Origin: Bacillota bacterium
GTDB lineage: Bacteria; Bacillota; Clostridia; Christensenellales; Christensenellaceae
Direction of reading: 5' to 3'
Assembly (NCBI GenBank): GCA_023393165.1
Contig: JAEWMJ010000017.1
Coordinates: 1 to 51,305, forward strand
Length of the DNA: 51,305 nucleotides
The notes beneath the pieces are model-generated. The model saw only the letters and a program-made list of their open reading frames with translations, was not told the DNA's origin and searched no databases. The translations under genes were made by a program, and so were the position numbers. How positions within the stretch are numbered: position 1 is the first letter of the stretch; every line of letters starts with the position of its first letter. Shown piece after piece: positions 33,380 through 42,084 of the stretch.

Positions 33380-36300
33380 ATGATGATAAAGAAAAATCAT
33401 TTGATACTCGCGGTTGTAGCATTACTGTTGATTTTCGGCGGGCTTTTTGGGGGAGGGACCACGGCGTATGCGCAAACAACGGGAACGGCTGACGGAACTT
33501 ATGATTTTGGAGGCGCGGGAGATCCGGACAGCGCAGGAGCGGGTTTCACCACACTGGGCGACAAGTTCAAAATTGACAATGGTAAATTTCTTTACACGGA
33601 AGGTAAGGATCCCGGAAGCTCCGGTATTTCGGCCATTATTCCGAGCGAAACTTACCAGGTATTGAATTACAACCTGCTTCTGTACGCGGAGGGAGGAAGC
33701 GTCTGCAAGACCTTTACCTTTCAGGATATGGGCCTGAGCTCCTGGGGCGATAATGTGAGCTTCCAGAATCTCAGATTGATTTTAAAGGACTGTTACGGTG
33801 ATATTCTCCGGGAATATGACATTGGCAATTCGGTCATGAGCATTCCCAAAGATAGTGTAGTAAAGCTAAGCGAAGTCACCGGACATGAGCCGTGGAATGT
33901 AAGAGGCGTGGCGACGGTTGAAATGGTTTTCACATTATTGGATGGCGGGTCCGTGACCGCGCCGTGTTTGCTCCAACTGGAAAACATGACAATTGCGGAT
34001 GTGTCCAACCTAGTAAATACCGCTCCGTACGCCTATGATGTAAAAACGAATTATGATGGATTCCAAACTTATGGAGACACGCTTACGGGAAGCTATGAAT
34101 ACGGAGATGAGGAAGGCGATCCCGAGGGGACCAGCACTTTCCAGTGGTACCGTGCGGATAACTATGAAGGTGCCAATAAAACGGCAATTCCGGGAGCCAC
34201 ATCGTTATCTTACACTCTTCAGGAAGCGGATATGTGGAAATGCATCAGTTTCGAGGTGACCCCGGTTGCGCAGAGCGGCGTATCTCCCGGCGACCCGGCG
34301 GAGAGTTGGTCGGAATTAATCAATGGGCCTGCCATAACAGTGGAATTTTATCCTGCGGGCGGCAGCGTAACCCCGGCTTCCCAAACCAAGAGATACGGCT
34401 ATCCCTATAACAGGGACGCGAACAGCCAGGAAGACCCTCTGCCCACGCCGACATTCGAAAACGGATTTCGGTTTGACGGCTGGTATACCGGCGGCAGCGG
34501 CACTGGTGACAAAGTTACAAACGATACAAGGGTTGCGAGTGTAACCAATCAAATGCTGTACGCAAACTGGATTTGGGAAACTTATACGGTGACGTATGAC
34601 GGAAACAATGCCACGGGAGGAACCATACCGGCGGATACAGGCGCATACCACTATGGCGACAATGTGGTCATAAAGGATTTTGATTCGTCCAATCCGCTTT
34701 ACAGGACCGGCTACACCAGAATCGGCGGATGGAACACGCAGGCGGACGGAAAAGGCACGGATTATACGCCCTGGCAGCAGCTTGAAATCCATGGGGACAT
34801 GCACCTTTACGCTAAATGGGTCCCGAATACGTATACCGTAACATTGGACGCGCAGGGCGGAACGGTAACTCCCGCAGCCCAGACCAAACAATTTGATTCC
34901 TATTACGGAAAGAGAGCGGACGGCACGGCGTCCGATCCCCTGCCCCAGCCTGCAAGAACAGGCTACACATTCAAGGGCTGGTATACGCAGCCTAACGGGG
35001 AGGGAAGCAAAGTCACCGATCAAACCAGGGTCGGCACAGCCTCCGATCATTCGTTGTATGCGTACTGGAAAGCCAATGTCTATACCGTTACCTTTGATCC
35101 CGGTGAGGATGGCGTGGCATATCCTGTAAGCAGCCTGCAGAGAAGGTTTGGGGTCGCTTATTGGTATGCGCTGGACGGTCACGATGAAGGCCTGCCTGAT
35201 GCACACCGGCCCGGCTATCAATTTATCGGCTGGTGGACGCAGCCGGGAGGCGGGAGCGAGGTTACGCAAGAAACGATACTGACCACGGCTTCAGACCATA
35301 CCCTGTACGCGCACTGGCAGCCTCAATACTATACGGTAACATTTGATCCGGAGGGCGGCACTGTTCCGATTACAAGCCAGATCAAGCTGTTCGACAGCCC
35401 ATACGGAAAAGCCTCTGATGGAGTGACCGATGAGTCGCTTCCCATTCCGGTAAAAGACGGATACGTATTCGGCGGCTGGTGGACAGGAGATGACGGCACG
35501 GATACCCAGGTGACGGATACAACTTCTGTGTCCACCACATTCCATCATACGCTGCATGCCAAGTGGCTGTATGATCTAAACCCCATTTCTGACCTCGAAC
35601 TGAACAGGCTGTATTTCGGGTATGCCGGCGGCGAGCAGGAGGCAAAGACGGTTACATTGACCGGAACAACCGGCGATGAGATCAAAAACATTTCCGTATG
35701 GCTTGACGGCGCGGATGCGGACAGGTTTGTCGTTACACAGCCGCAGCCCGGTACGATTAACAGCGCTTCTCCTTCCGCTGCATTTAAGGTGAGAGCAAAG
35801 GACGGCCTGCCCATCGGAACGTTTACGGCAACGGTGGTCGTATCGGCCGAAAATACGGACGAAAGCAGATTCACCGTCACCCAGACGGTATCCCCCCGGC
35901 CTTCAACGGGTATGCTGGTTAGGACGGTTGTTTTTGATGGAAAGCAGACGGTTGCCGGCGCGACAGTCACAATAAACGGAATTACTTTAATTACGGGAGC
36001 CGACGGTTCGGCCGTATTCGTACTGGGGGGCGGAACCTACGCCTACCGGACGAGCAAGGCCGGATACGAAGATACGCAGGGTGAATTTACAGTGGACGGA
36101 AGCGCAAGTCCGGCCTGTCTTCTTCTGAGAAAGCAGGGGGACACCCTGCTGCCGGATACAAACGGCGGCGGCCTGATACTGATTACGGGAAACGGCGGAT
36201 ATTCGCCTGGCTTGACGTTGAGCGTGGTTGCCGTTCAGCCCGGAGCAAATGATATTTCCGCTATAAAATTGCTTAACGGAAATTACGAAGTGGTTTCCAT

Positions 36301-36718
36301 GTTCGATATCAATTTGCTGATGTCCAGCCATATCACAGAGCCAAACAGTCCGGTAACAATAGGCATACCTCTTCCCTCCGGGCTGGAAGGCAAAACGCTG
36401 AAGGTAGTGCGCGAAAACGACGATGGAACTGTTGTGGAGTTTGATACCGTAGTAGTCGGCAATATGCTTTTCTTCACGACCGATCATTTAAGCCGTTATG
36501 CAGTCGTTTCTGTTGACAATCCGCAGCCGTCTCCGTCACCCTATCCGTCTCCGTCGACCGGCCCGGACGCCAATGTTACCACTCCCGACGGCAATCCGGC
36601 AGGCGGCGGGAATCCCAAAACAGGCGACAATTCTCCCATATTCCTTTGGATAATGCTGATGGCGGGTTCGCTTGCAGGGTGCATTCTGGCGCTGAGATTA
36701 AAAAAACATATACAGTAA
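33380..36718 (+). CDS. Large cell-wall-anchored surface protein with InlB/Flg_new repeats
   Basis: A 1112-aa secreted protein. The signal peptide runs to about AYAQT. An N-terminal domain (about 35-220) resembles a carbohydrate-binding or adhesin beta domain but I cannot assign it. Next come an Ig-like segment (about 225-310) and five InlB-type repeats (about 318-730) with motifs such as GYTFKGWYTQP and YAYWKAN. A beta segment like choice-of-anchor domains and a Cna-B/carboxypeptidase-regulatory-like fold (about 855-910) follow. A Pro/Ser-rich spacer leads to the sorting signal NPKTGD, a hydrophobic helix and a KKHIQ tail. Sortase would attach it to peptidoglycan. Adhesion is the likely role. 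GGGAGG precedes ATG 33380. Confidence 0.92.
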   Translation: MMIKKNHLILAVVALLLIFGGLFGGGTTAYAQTTGTADGTYDFGGAGDPDSAGAGFTTLGDKFKIDNGKFLYTEGKDPGSSGISAIIPSETYQVLNYNLLLYAEGGSVCKTFTFQDMGLSSWGDNVSFQNLRLILKDCYGDILREYDIGNSVMSIPKDSVVKLSEVTGHEPWNVRGVATVEMVFTLLDGGSVTAPCLLQLENMTIADVSNLVNTAPYAYDVKTNYDGFQTYGDTLTGSYEYGDEEGDPEGTSTFQWYRADNYEGANKTAIPGATSLSYTLQEADMWKCISFEVTPVAQSGVSPGDPAESWSELINGPAITVEFYPAGGSVTPASQTKRYGYPYNRDANSQEDPLPTPTFENGFRFDGWYTGGSGTGDKVTNDTRVASVTNQMLYANWIWETYTVTYDGNNATGGTIPADTGAYHYGDNVVIKDFDSSNPLYRTGYTRIGGWNTQADGKGTDYTPWQQLEIHGDMHLYAKWVPNTYTVTLDAQGGTVTPAAQTKQFDSYYGKRADGTASDPLPQPARTGYTFKGWYTQPNGEGSKVTDQTRVGTASDHSLYAYWKANVYTVTFDPGEDGVAYPVSSLQRRFGVAYWYALDGHDEGLPDAHRPGYQFIGWWTQPGGGSEVTQETILTTASDHTLYAHWQPQYYTVTFDPEGGTVPITSQIKLFDSPYGKASDGVTDESLPIPVKDGYVFGGWWTGDDGTDTQVTDTTSVSTTFHHTLHAKWLYDLNPISDLELNRLYFGYAGGEQEAKTVTLTGTTGDEIKNISVWLDGADADRFVVTQPQPGTINSASPSAAFKVRAKDGLPIGTFTATVVVSAENTDESRFTVTQTVSPRPSTGMLVRTVVFDGKQTVAGATVTINGITLITGADGSAVFVLGGGTYAYRTSKAGYEDTQGEFTVDGSASPACLLLRKQGDTLLPDTNGGGLILITGNGGYSPGLTLSVVAVQPGANDISAIKLLNGNYEVVSMFDINLLMSSHITEPNSPVTIGIPLPSGLEGKTLKVVRENDDGTVVEFDTVVVGNMLFFTTDHLSRYAVVSVDNPQPSPSPYPSPSTGPDANVTTPDGNPAGGGNPKTGDNSPIFLWIMLMAGSLAGCILALRLKKHIQ
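34330..35573 (+). repeat. Five tandem InlB-type repeat units within the surface protein
   Basis: Five diverged units of 75-90 codons. Each opens with a VTFDP.GG-like strand, then Q.K.F/YG, a GY.F.GW(Y/W)T core and closes with T(L/M)YA.W. DNA identity between units is low, so they are old and not prone to slippage. The second unit is the most divergent. Confidence 0.8.
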
Positions 36719-36736
36719 TAAACGCCGTATTTTATG

Positions 36737-36780
36737 AAACCTCCGTTGCCGCGAAATGTGGTGGCGGAGGTTTATTTTTT
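36737..36780 (+). terminator. Rho-independent terminator
   Basis: AAACCTCCG (36737-36745) pairs with CGGAGGTTT (36765-36773), with a further imperfect inner stem and a T-rich tail. It ends the surface-protein gene. Confidence 0.88.
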
Positions 36781-36881
36781 ACAAAAAACAGGGAGTTCGC
36801 CCGTTTCAAAACGGAATGTCTTTCATTATTGGATTTTTAAGAGTAGAATATCATTGAAGAAAAGTTTTTTACGAGGTGCTT

Positions 36882-37682
36882 ATGAATTTACTGATAGTGA
36901 ACGACGACGGAATAGAGGGCGAAGGCCTTATCGCATTGGTCAGGGCGTTATCCGGCAGGCATCATGTCACGGTGGTTGCTCCGGATTCCGAGCGGAGCGC
37001 GGCAGGGCATTCATATACGTTCAATCATCCGCTTGGCCTGAAAAAGGTTAACAAGGCCGGGCTGGAAGGAGCGGAGGCTTATACGACCAACGGAACGCCC
37101 TGCGATTGCGTGATCCTGGGACTGCAGGTAGTAACAAAAGGAAAAGTGGATATGATACTGTCGGGTATCAATGCGGGCTCGAATCTGGGAACGGACACCG
37201 TTGCCTCGGGCACGGTGCAGGCGGCTCTTGAAGGCTGCATGCGCGGCTATCCGTCCCTTGCGGTGTCGCAGGAGATTCAAAAGCTGGTCTCACTCGGAGG
37301 GCTTGCGAAATATTTCAGCCATGCGGCCGCCGTGACCGCCGGAATACTGGACGGACTTGATTATAAACAGATAAAAAACTATATGCTGAGCATCAATTTT
37401 CCGTACGTGGACAAGGAAAAAATCAAGGGCGTCAAGGTGTGCCCGCTTGGGATCAGTAAAAATAATTTTTGCTATAGGCCGCAGAAGGATTTTGTGGGGC
37501 GCGAGCATTACTGGATCGATGTGGAGAGAAAACCAAACGATTACAACCAGCAAAACGAAACGGACGTCAAATGGATCGACGAGGGGTATATTACCGTAAC
37601 GCCGCTTTATCCAAATTTGACGGAGTTAAACAGGATGCAGTCCGTGCAGGATATGGTGGATTTGTTGAAAATTGCGGAATAG
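36882..37682 (+). CDS. surE: 5'/3'-nucleotidase SurE
   Basis: A 266-aa SurE phosphatase that removes phosphate from nucleoside monophosphates. The metal-binding acidic pair is in IVNDDGIEG at the N-terminus. VAPDSERSAAGHS, NGTPCDCVILGL and SGINAGSNLGTDTVASGT are the family's conserved segments. I choose ATG 36882 over GTG 36876 because GAGGTG at 36873-36878 is the ribosome binding site. It stands alone between two terminators. Length is normal. Confidence 0.95.
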   Translation: MNLLIVNDDGIEGEGLIALVRALSGRHHVTVVAPDSERSAAGHSYTFNHPLGLKKVNKAGLEGAEAYTTNGTPCDCVILGLQVVTKGKVDMILSGINAGSNLGTDTVASGTVQAALEGCMRGYPSLAVSQEIQKLVSLGGLAKYFSHAAAVTAGILDGLDYKQIKNYMLSINFPYVDKEKIKGVKVCPLGISKNNFCYRPQKDFVGREHYWIDVERKPNDYNQQNETDVKWIDEGYITVTPLYPNLTELNRMQSVQDMVDLLKIAE

Positions 37683-37708
37683 GAATAGCGCTATAATGAA
37701 GTTTTCAC

Positions 37709-37740
37709 AAAAGACCAGGCAGATTACAGCCTGGTCTTTT
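37709..37740. terminator. Bidirectional terminator between surE and the ABC ATPase gene
   Basis: Perfect 12-base stem AAAAGACCAGGC / GCCTGGTCTTTT with an 8-base loop. A-run and T-run make it work on both strands, as expected between converging genes. Confidence 0.9.
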
Positions 37741-37748
37741 ATGAAGGG

Positions 37749-37775
37749 GAAAACCGCTTTAAAAGCGTTATTTTT
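37749..37775 (-). terminator. Second terminator, mainly for the minus-strand operon
   Basis: On the minus strand AACGCTTT and AAAGCGGTT form a short stem followed by T residues, 20 bases after the stop of the ATPase gene. On the plus strand it is also followed by TATTTTT. Confidence 0.6.
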
Positions 37776-37794
37776 ACCTTGTTTTTGCATGTAA

Positions 37795-38943
37795 TTACAG
37801 ATTCACCGCGATTTCTTCCTTTTGTCTTCCGGGGCCGTACAGAATGGATTCCTGCGTTTCAGGATCAAACAGGTGTATGTTTTCGGTGTTCAGCGCCGCT
37901 TTCAGCCGCGTTCCGGCGGGGGCGCTGAAACGCGCGGCGCGCGCCACGGCTGCCGCGCCTGAAATGGAAAGGTGCACAAACGTTTCCGCGCCAGTCATTT
38001 CGGACATTTCAACTGTGGCGTTAAGCGTGCTTTGCGGGTTGGCGGCAACAAAATTTTCTTCCAGATGGATATCCTCCGGGCGGACGCCCAGGATCGCTTC
38101 GCGGCCTTTATAACCGTTGCTCAAGATCTTTTCACATGTTTTTTTATCAGCACGGAGGGGATAACCTCCCAAAATGATCTCCACGCCTTCCTGCGAAGTA
38201 TTCAAGCGGACGGGGAAAAAATTCATTTGCGGCGTGCCGATAAATCCCGCGACAAACTGGTTTGCGGGGCGGTCGTACAGGTTTGCGGGAGTATCCACCT
38301 GCTGCAGGACGCCTTTGTTCATAACGGCTATCCGCGTTCCCATTGTCATGGCTTCGGTCTGGTCGTGCGTCACATAGATAAATGTTGTGCCCAGGCTCTT
38401 GTGCAGCCTTATGATCTCCGCACGCATCTGCGCGCGCAGTTTGGCGTCCAGGTTGGACAAGGGCTCGTCCATTAAAAACACTTTCGGGTCGCGTACGATC
38501 GCGCGTCCAAGGGCGACCCGCTGCATCTGGCCGCCCGAAAGCTCTCCCGGCCTGCGCCCGAGGATTTCCTCTATGCCCAGCAGGGACGCGGCGCCCAAGA
38601 TGCGTTTTTTGATCTCCGGTTTTGGCATGCGCCGTATGTTCAGGCTGAAAGCCATGTTTTCATATGCGGTCATATGGGGGTAAAGCGCAAAATTCTGAAA
38701 AACCATTGCCAGGTTGCGGTGTTTGGCAGGCACGTGGTTTACATTTTCGTTGTCAATAAGCAAATCGCCGCCCGTAAGATCCTCCAGCCCGGCGACAATG
38801 CGCAGGGTTGTGGTTTTGCCGCAGCCCGACGGCCCAACAAGCACAAGAAATTCTTTATCCTGAATTTCAAGGGAAAGATCGTTCACCGCAAGAACGCCTC
38901 CCGCGTAAGTCTTGAATATATGTTTAAGTGATACGCTTGACAT
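37795..38943 (-). CDS. Sugar ABC transporter ATPase (MalK/UgpC type)
   Basis: A 382-aa ATPase. Walker A is GPSGCGKTT (37-45), the signature LSGGQ is at 135-139, Walker B is FLMDEP (156-161), and the switch His is in VTHDQTEAM. A C-terminal TOBE/regulatory domain of about 140 residues is typical of MalK and UgpC. It energises carbohydrate importers. The only permeases nearby are those at 41176-43032 on the other strand. It is the third gene of the minus-strand operon (regulator, kinase, ATPase), 11 bases after the kinase stop. MalK-type ATPases often serve several importers, so it may not be exclusive to this one. Confidence 0.93.
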   Translation of the reverse strand: MSSVSLKHIFKTYAGGVLAVNDLSLEIQDKEFLVLVGPSGCGKTTTLRIVAGLEDLTGGDLLIDNENVNHVPAKHRNLAMVFQNFALYPHMTAYENMAFSLNIRRMPKPEIKKRILGAASLLGIEEILGRRPGELSGGQMQRVALGRAIVRDPKVFLMDEPLSNLDAKLRAQMRAEIIRLHKSLGTTFIYVTHDQTEAMTMGTRIAVMNKGVLQQVDTPANLYDRPANQFVAGFIGTPQMNFFPVRLNTSQEGVEIILGGYPLRADKKTCEKILSNGYKGREAILGVRPEDIHLEENFVAANPQSTLNATVEMSEMTGAETFVHLSISGAAAVARAARFSAPAGTRLKAALNTENIHLFDPETQESILYGPGRQKEEIAVNL

Positions 38944-38954
38944 TTTGAACTCCT

Positions 38955-40358
38955 TTATGAATCAATTTCTTTGGCCGCAGGCAGCTTTACCGTAAAAATA
39001 CTGCCCTGACCTACCCGGCTTGCGACGGAAATGCTTCCGCCGTGCTGCTCCACAATATACTTCGCGATGGAAAGCCCCAGGCCGTGGCCGCCGACCTCGT
39101 GTTCCCGCGATATGTCGGCGCGGAAAAAACGTTCGAATATTTTTTTCTGATCTTCTTTTGATATGCCGATCCCGTTGTCCCGAACTTGTATCACGGCGTT
39201 GTCACGCGCGCGGCCGACGCAAACTTCCACATTGCCGCCGTTTTGGGTGTATTTGACGGCGTTGTCCAGAAGCTGAAGCAATACCTGTTTCAAACGGTCC
39301 GGGTCCCCGGCGATAACAACCGTTTCGTTTACCTGCAGGGAAACTCCGATCTCTTTTTTGGCAGCCTCAGGCTGCATGAATGTAACCGCGTCATGGGCGA
39401 CGGCCGCCAGCTCCACCGGTTTCATCTGGAACATCAGCGCGTCCGAATCGGCGCGGGCAAGCAGCAGCAGGCCGTCCACCAGCTGCGTCATTCGTTTGGA
39501 CTCCTGCGTAATGCCCTCGCAATAAAGCTGTTTTTCCCGGACGGTGGAATTGGGGTCGTCCAGTATCACGTCTATATTGCTGATGATTGCCGCGAGCGGA
39601 GTGCGCAGTTCGTGAGATGCATCCGCAACAAATTCCCGCTGTTTCTGCCAGGAAGCGCGGATGGGCCGGATGGACCTCTCAGCCAGGAATCTCCCGCCCA
39701 GCGCCAGCAGCAGCATACCGCCGGCGACGCAAATCGTGAAAATGATTCCCACATTCATCAAAAGAGTGTTTTGTTCGTCCAGGTTCTGTAAAACGACCTG
39801 TATGTTGTCCTCTCCGTATACCGCCGCATAACGGTAGGACGTGTCTTTTGATTTGATCGCGTCGTCCGACACGGTAATGGAAAAAGTTTTTGTTGCGACG
39901 CCGTAGCTGCCCAAATTGGCGGTATCCGAAGTCTTGGTTGTGTTCAGGGATGCCGAGGCCGGTTTCTGGATGCTGCCTCCAGTTTCAAAGCTTAATTTAT
40001 TCTCAATTGCATCTTTATTATTCACAACCTTTTGTATGATCAGGGTTACGGTATCCGGAGGCAAGGGAAGATTCAAATCTGCCGGTATCTGGCCGTTGCT
40101 GTCTATACTGAATACATAGTATGGAAATGCCGCTCCCAGCAGCCCTTTTTCATTTCTCATCGCTAAGGAAATTGCGTAAGGCTTGTTTTCGGTCTGCATT
40201 GTAGCGACATTATTCAAAACAATCTGGAACGACTGCATGGACTGGTCTTTGATACTGGAGGAAATCATCACGTAGGCCATGGCTGCTATAACAACCAGTA
40301 TGATGCCGGCGACTGCAAGGTTTAGGAGCGTAAGCCTTGTTTTTAATTCCTTGAACAT
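38955..40358 (-). CDS. Sensor histidine kinase
   Basis: A 467-aa kinase. Helix 1 is at about 12-33, an extracellular domain at about 34-200 and helix 2 at about 203-222. H249 in DASHELRTPL is the phospho-acceptor. The ATPase domain has LLDNAVKYTQNGG, ISKEDQKKIFERFFRAD and GLGLSIAKYI. It starts one base after the regulator's stop, so the two are coupled. It probably senses a state of the envelope or the substrate handled by the divergent transport operon. Confidence 0.95.
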   Translation of the reverse strand: MFKELKTRLTLLNLAVAGIILVVIAAMAYVMISSSIKDQSMQSFQIVLNNVATMQTENKPYAISLAMRNEKGLLGAAFPYYVFSIDSNGQIPADLNLPLPPDTVTLIIQKVVNNKDAIENKLSFETGGSIQKPASASLNTTKTSDTANLGSYGVATKTFSITVSDDAIKSKDTSYRYAAVYGEDNIQVVLQNLDEQNTLLMNVGIIFTICVAGGMLLLALGGRFLAERSIRPIRASWQKQREFVADASHELRTPLAAIISNIDVILDDPNSTVREKQLYCEGITQESKRMTQLVDGLLLLARADSDALMFQMKPVELAAVAHDAVTFMQPEAAKKEIGVSLQVNETVVIAGDPDRLKQVLLQLLDNAVKYTQNGGNVEVCVGRARDNAVIQVRDNGIGISKEDQKKIFERFFRADISREHEVGGHGLGLSIAKYIVEQHGGSISVASRVGQGSIFTVKLPAAKEIDS

Positions 40359-40359
40359 A

Positions 40360-41034
40360 TTATTCCCTTTCCAGCCTGTAGCCCAGGCCGCGGAACGTCC
40401 GGATGATAAATGGCGCGTTCAGTCCGGTCATTTTTTTTCTGAGGAAATGGATGTAACTGTCTATGTTGCCGGGTTCCACGCATCCCAGCGGCCCCCAGAC
40501 CCTGTCCAATATCGTTTCGCGGGGCAATACCTGCCCGCGGTGGCGCAGCAGCAGTTCCAGCAGATGGGTTTCGTGCGGCGTCAGTTCGACCGTCCTGTCT
40601 TTATATGTAAGCGACCCTGACCGTGGATAAAGCACCATTTCATCCATCGAGACCGTATCGTCTTCCATAAGGGTAACCGGACGCCGGCAAAGCGCGCGGA
40701 TGCGCGCAAGCATTTCTTTTTTATCGAAGGGCTTTACCAGATAATCGTCCGCCCCCGCGTCCAGGCCCGAAACCCTGTCTTCAATCGCATCCTTTGCGGT
40801 GATAAAAAGCACCGGACATTTTTTGCCCGCATCCCTGATTCTTTTTAAAAGCGCAATTCCGTCCATTTTGGGCAGCATCCTGTCCAGCAGTATCAGGTCG
40901 TAATCGTTCGCAAGAGCCAGTTCGCATCCGGTCTCGCCGTCCAGAGCCGCGTCCACCGCGTAATTTTCTTTTTTCAGCTGGTATACAAGCGCGTTTACCA
41001 GCCATTTATCGTCTTCCACCAGTAATATTCGCAT
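40360..41034 (-). CDS. OmpR-family response regulator
   Basis: A 224-aa regulator with D8/D9, phospho-acceptor D51 in LILLDRMLP and Lys in LVKPFDK. The winged helix has LTPHETHLLELLLRHRGQVL and NIDSYIHFLRKKM. It leads the minus-strand operon, transcribed away from the transport operon at 41176. The shared upstream region (41035-41175) has an inverted repeat ATCTTGA/TCAAGAT that it could bind to control both directions. Confidence 0.95.
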   Translation of the reverse strand: MRILLVEDDKWLVNALVYQLKKENYAVDAALDGETGCELALANDYDLILLDRMLPKMDGIALLKRIRDAGKKCPVLFITAKDAIEDRVSGLDAGADDYLVKPFDKKEMLARIRALCRRPVTLMEDDTVSMDEMVLYPRSGSLTYKDRTVELTPHETHLLELLLRHRGQVLPRETILDRVWGPLGCVEPGNIDSYIHFLRKKMTGLNAPFIIRTFRGLGYRLERE

Positions 41035-41056
41035 TCAAAGCACCCCTTTTGAACTA

Positions 41057-41112
41057 AGTATAACACCCTTGTCTTAAAAATATCTTGATTTTTTAAAGGA
41101 AGTTTCAAGATT
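41057..41112. promoter_or_regulatory. Divergent control region: minus-strand extended -10 and an inverted repeat
   Basis: On the minus strand TGTTATACT (-10 at 41057-41062) is an extended -10 for the regulator operon. ATCTTGA (from 41072) and TCAAGAT (from 41105) form an inverted repeat between the two transcription units, a candidate site for the OmpR-type regulator. I cannot place the plus-strand promoter with confidence. A GGCTG/CAGCC hairpin (41141-41157) precedes the ribosome binding site of the first permease. Confidence 0.4.
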
Positions 41113-41175
41113 ACTGTGCGAAAATGGCACTGATAGAGAGGGCTGAAAAAAACAGCCGCTTTAAAGGAGGTTTTT

Positions 41176-42081
41176 ATGGCGGGAGCGACAGTATTCAAAA
41201 AACTCAGGGCAAAATTCAGCACAGACACCGGGATCGCCCTGTTCTTCCTGCTTCCCAGTTTGGCCGGATTCATGCTGCTTTACGGGGCGCCTTTTGCGGT
41301 GTCCTTTGGCATGTCCCTTTTTTCCAGCCCGGTGAACGGGCATTTTGTGGGACTGAATAACTACGCGTCGCTTCTTGCAAATCAATCCTTTTTAAAGGCC
41401 GCCCTGAACACGGCGGTATTTACCGGAATAGGGGCTCCGCTGCTGACCGTTTTATCCCTGCTGCTGGCGATGGCGCTCAGGAAACCTGTGTTTGGAAGCA
41501 GGGCGCTGCGCACTATGTTTATTAGCCCCATGGTGATTCCAGTGGCCTCGGTGGTGCTGGTATTCCAGGTCTTTTTTAACGACAACGGCGCATTGAACGG
41601 CGTGCTTGCTTCCATGGGCATGTCCTCTACGGACTGGCTCAAATCCGACGCCGCGCGTTACATCGTGATGCTGCTGTACCTGTGGAAAAACATGGGGTAC
41701 AACATGGTACTGTTTTTGGCCGGCCTTGGCACCGTTTCAAAATCCTGCCTGGAAGCGGCGGATATGGACGGCGCGAATGCGTTCCAGAAGTTCCGGCATA
41801 TTACCTGGCCGGCGCTTCTGCCAACTACTTTTTTTGTGATGGTAATGTCCGTGATCAATTCGTTTAAGGTGTTCCGCGAGGTATTCATGCTTGCGGGCAG
41901 TTATCCGCAGGACAGCATCTATACGCTGCAGCATTTTATGAACAACATGTTTACTTCGCTGGATTATCAGAAACTGACCTCCGCAGCGTTTTTAATGGCG
42001 CTTGTGGTGGTTATGATCGCGGGAATATTCATTTGGCTGCACCGCCGCCAGGCAATCAAAAGATTTGAAAAAAGGAGATAA
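41176..42081 (+). CDS. Sugar ABC transporter permease, MalF/UgpA type
   Basis: A 301-aa inner-membrane permease with six predicted helices. The EAA loop that docks the ATPase is visible as EAADMDGANAFQKFRHITWPAL. GGAGG precedes ATG 41176. It pairs with the next gene, 3 bases downstream, to form the import channel. Substrate is unknown; the fold belongs to the carbohydrate uptake group 1 family (oligosaccharides, glycerol phosphate). Confidence 0.93.
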   Translation: MAGATVFKKLRAKFSTDTGIALFFLLPSLAGFMLLYGAPFAVSFGMSLFSSPVNGHFVGLNNYASLLANQSFLKAALNTAVFTGIGAPLLTVLSLLLAMALRKPVFGSRALRTMFISPMVIPVASVVLVFQVFFNDNGALNGVLASMGMSSTDWLKSDAARYIVMLLYLWKNMGYNMVLFLAGLGTVSKSCLEAADMDGANAFQKFRHITWPALLPTTFFVMVMSVINSFKVFREVFMLAGSYPQDSIYTLQHFMNNMFTSLDYQKLTSAAFLMALVVVMIAGIFIWLHRRQAIKRFEKRR

Positions 42082-42084
42082 GGG

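Noticed and set aside
34316..35269. A 317-codon minus-strand open frame inside the surface-protein gene
   Set aside because: It is a shadow of the repeat-rich coding strand, has no start signal and its protein resembles no family.
34330..35573. CRISPR-like or tandem DNA repeat
   Set aside because: The periodicity is at protein level (InlB-type units); DNA copies are strongly diverged and translated in one frame.
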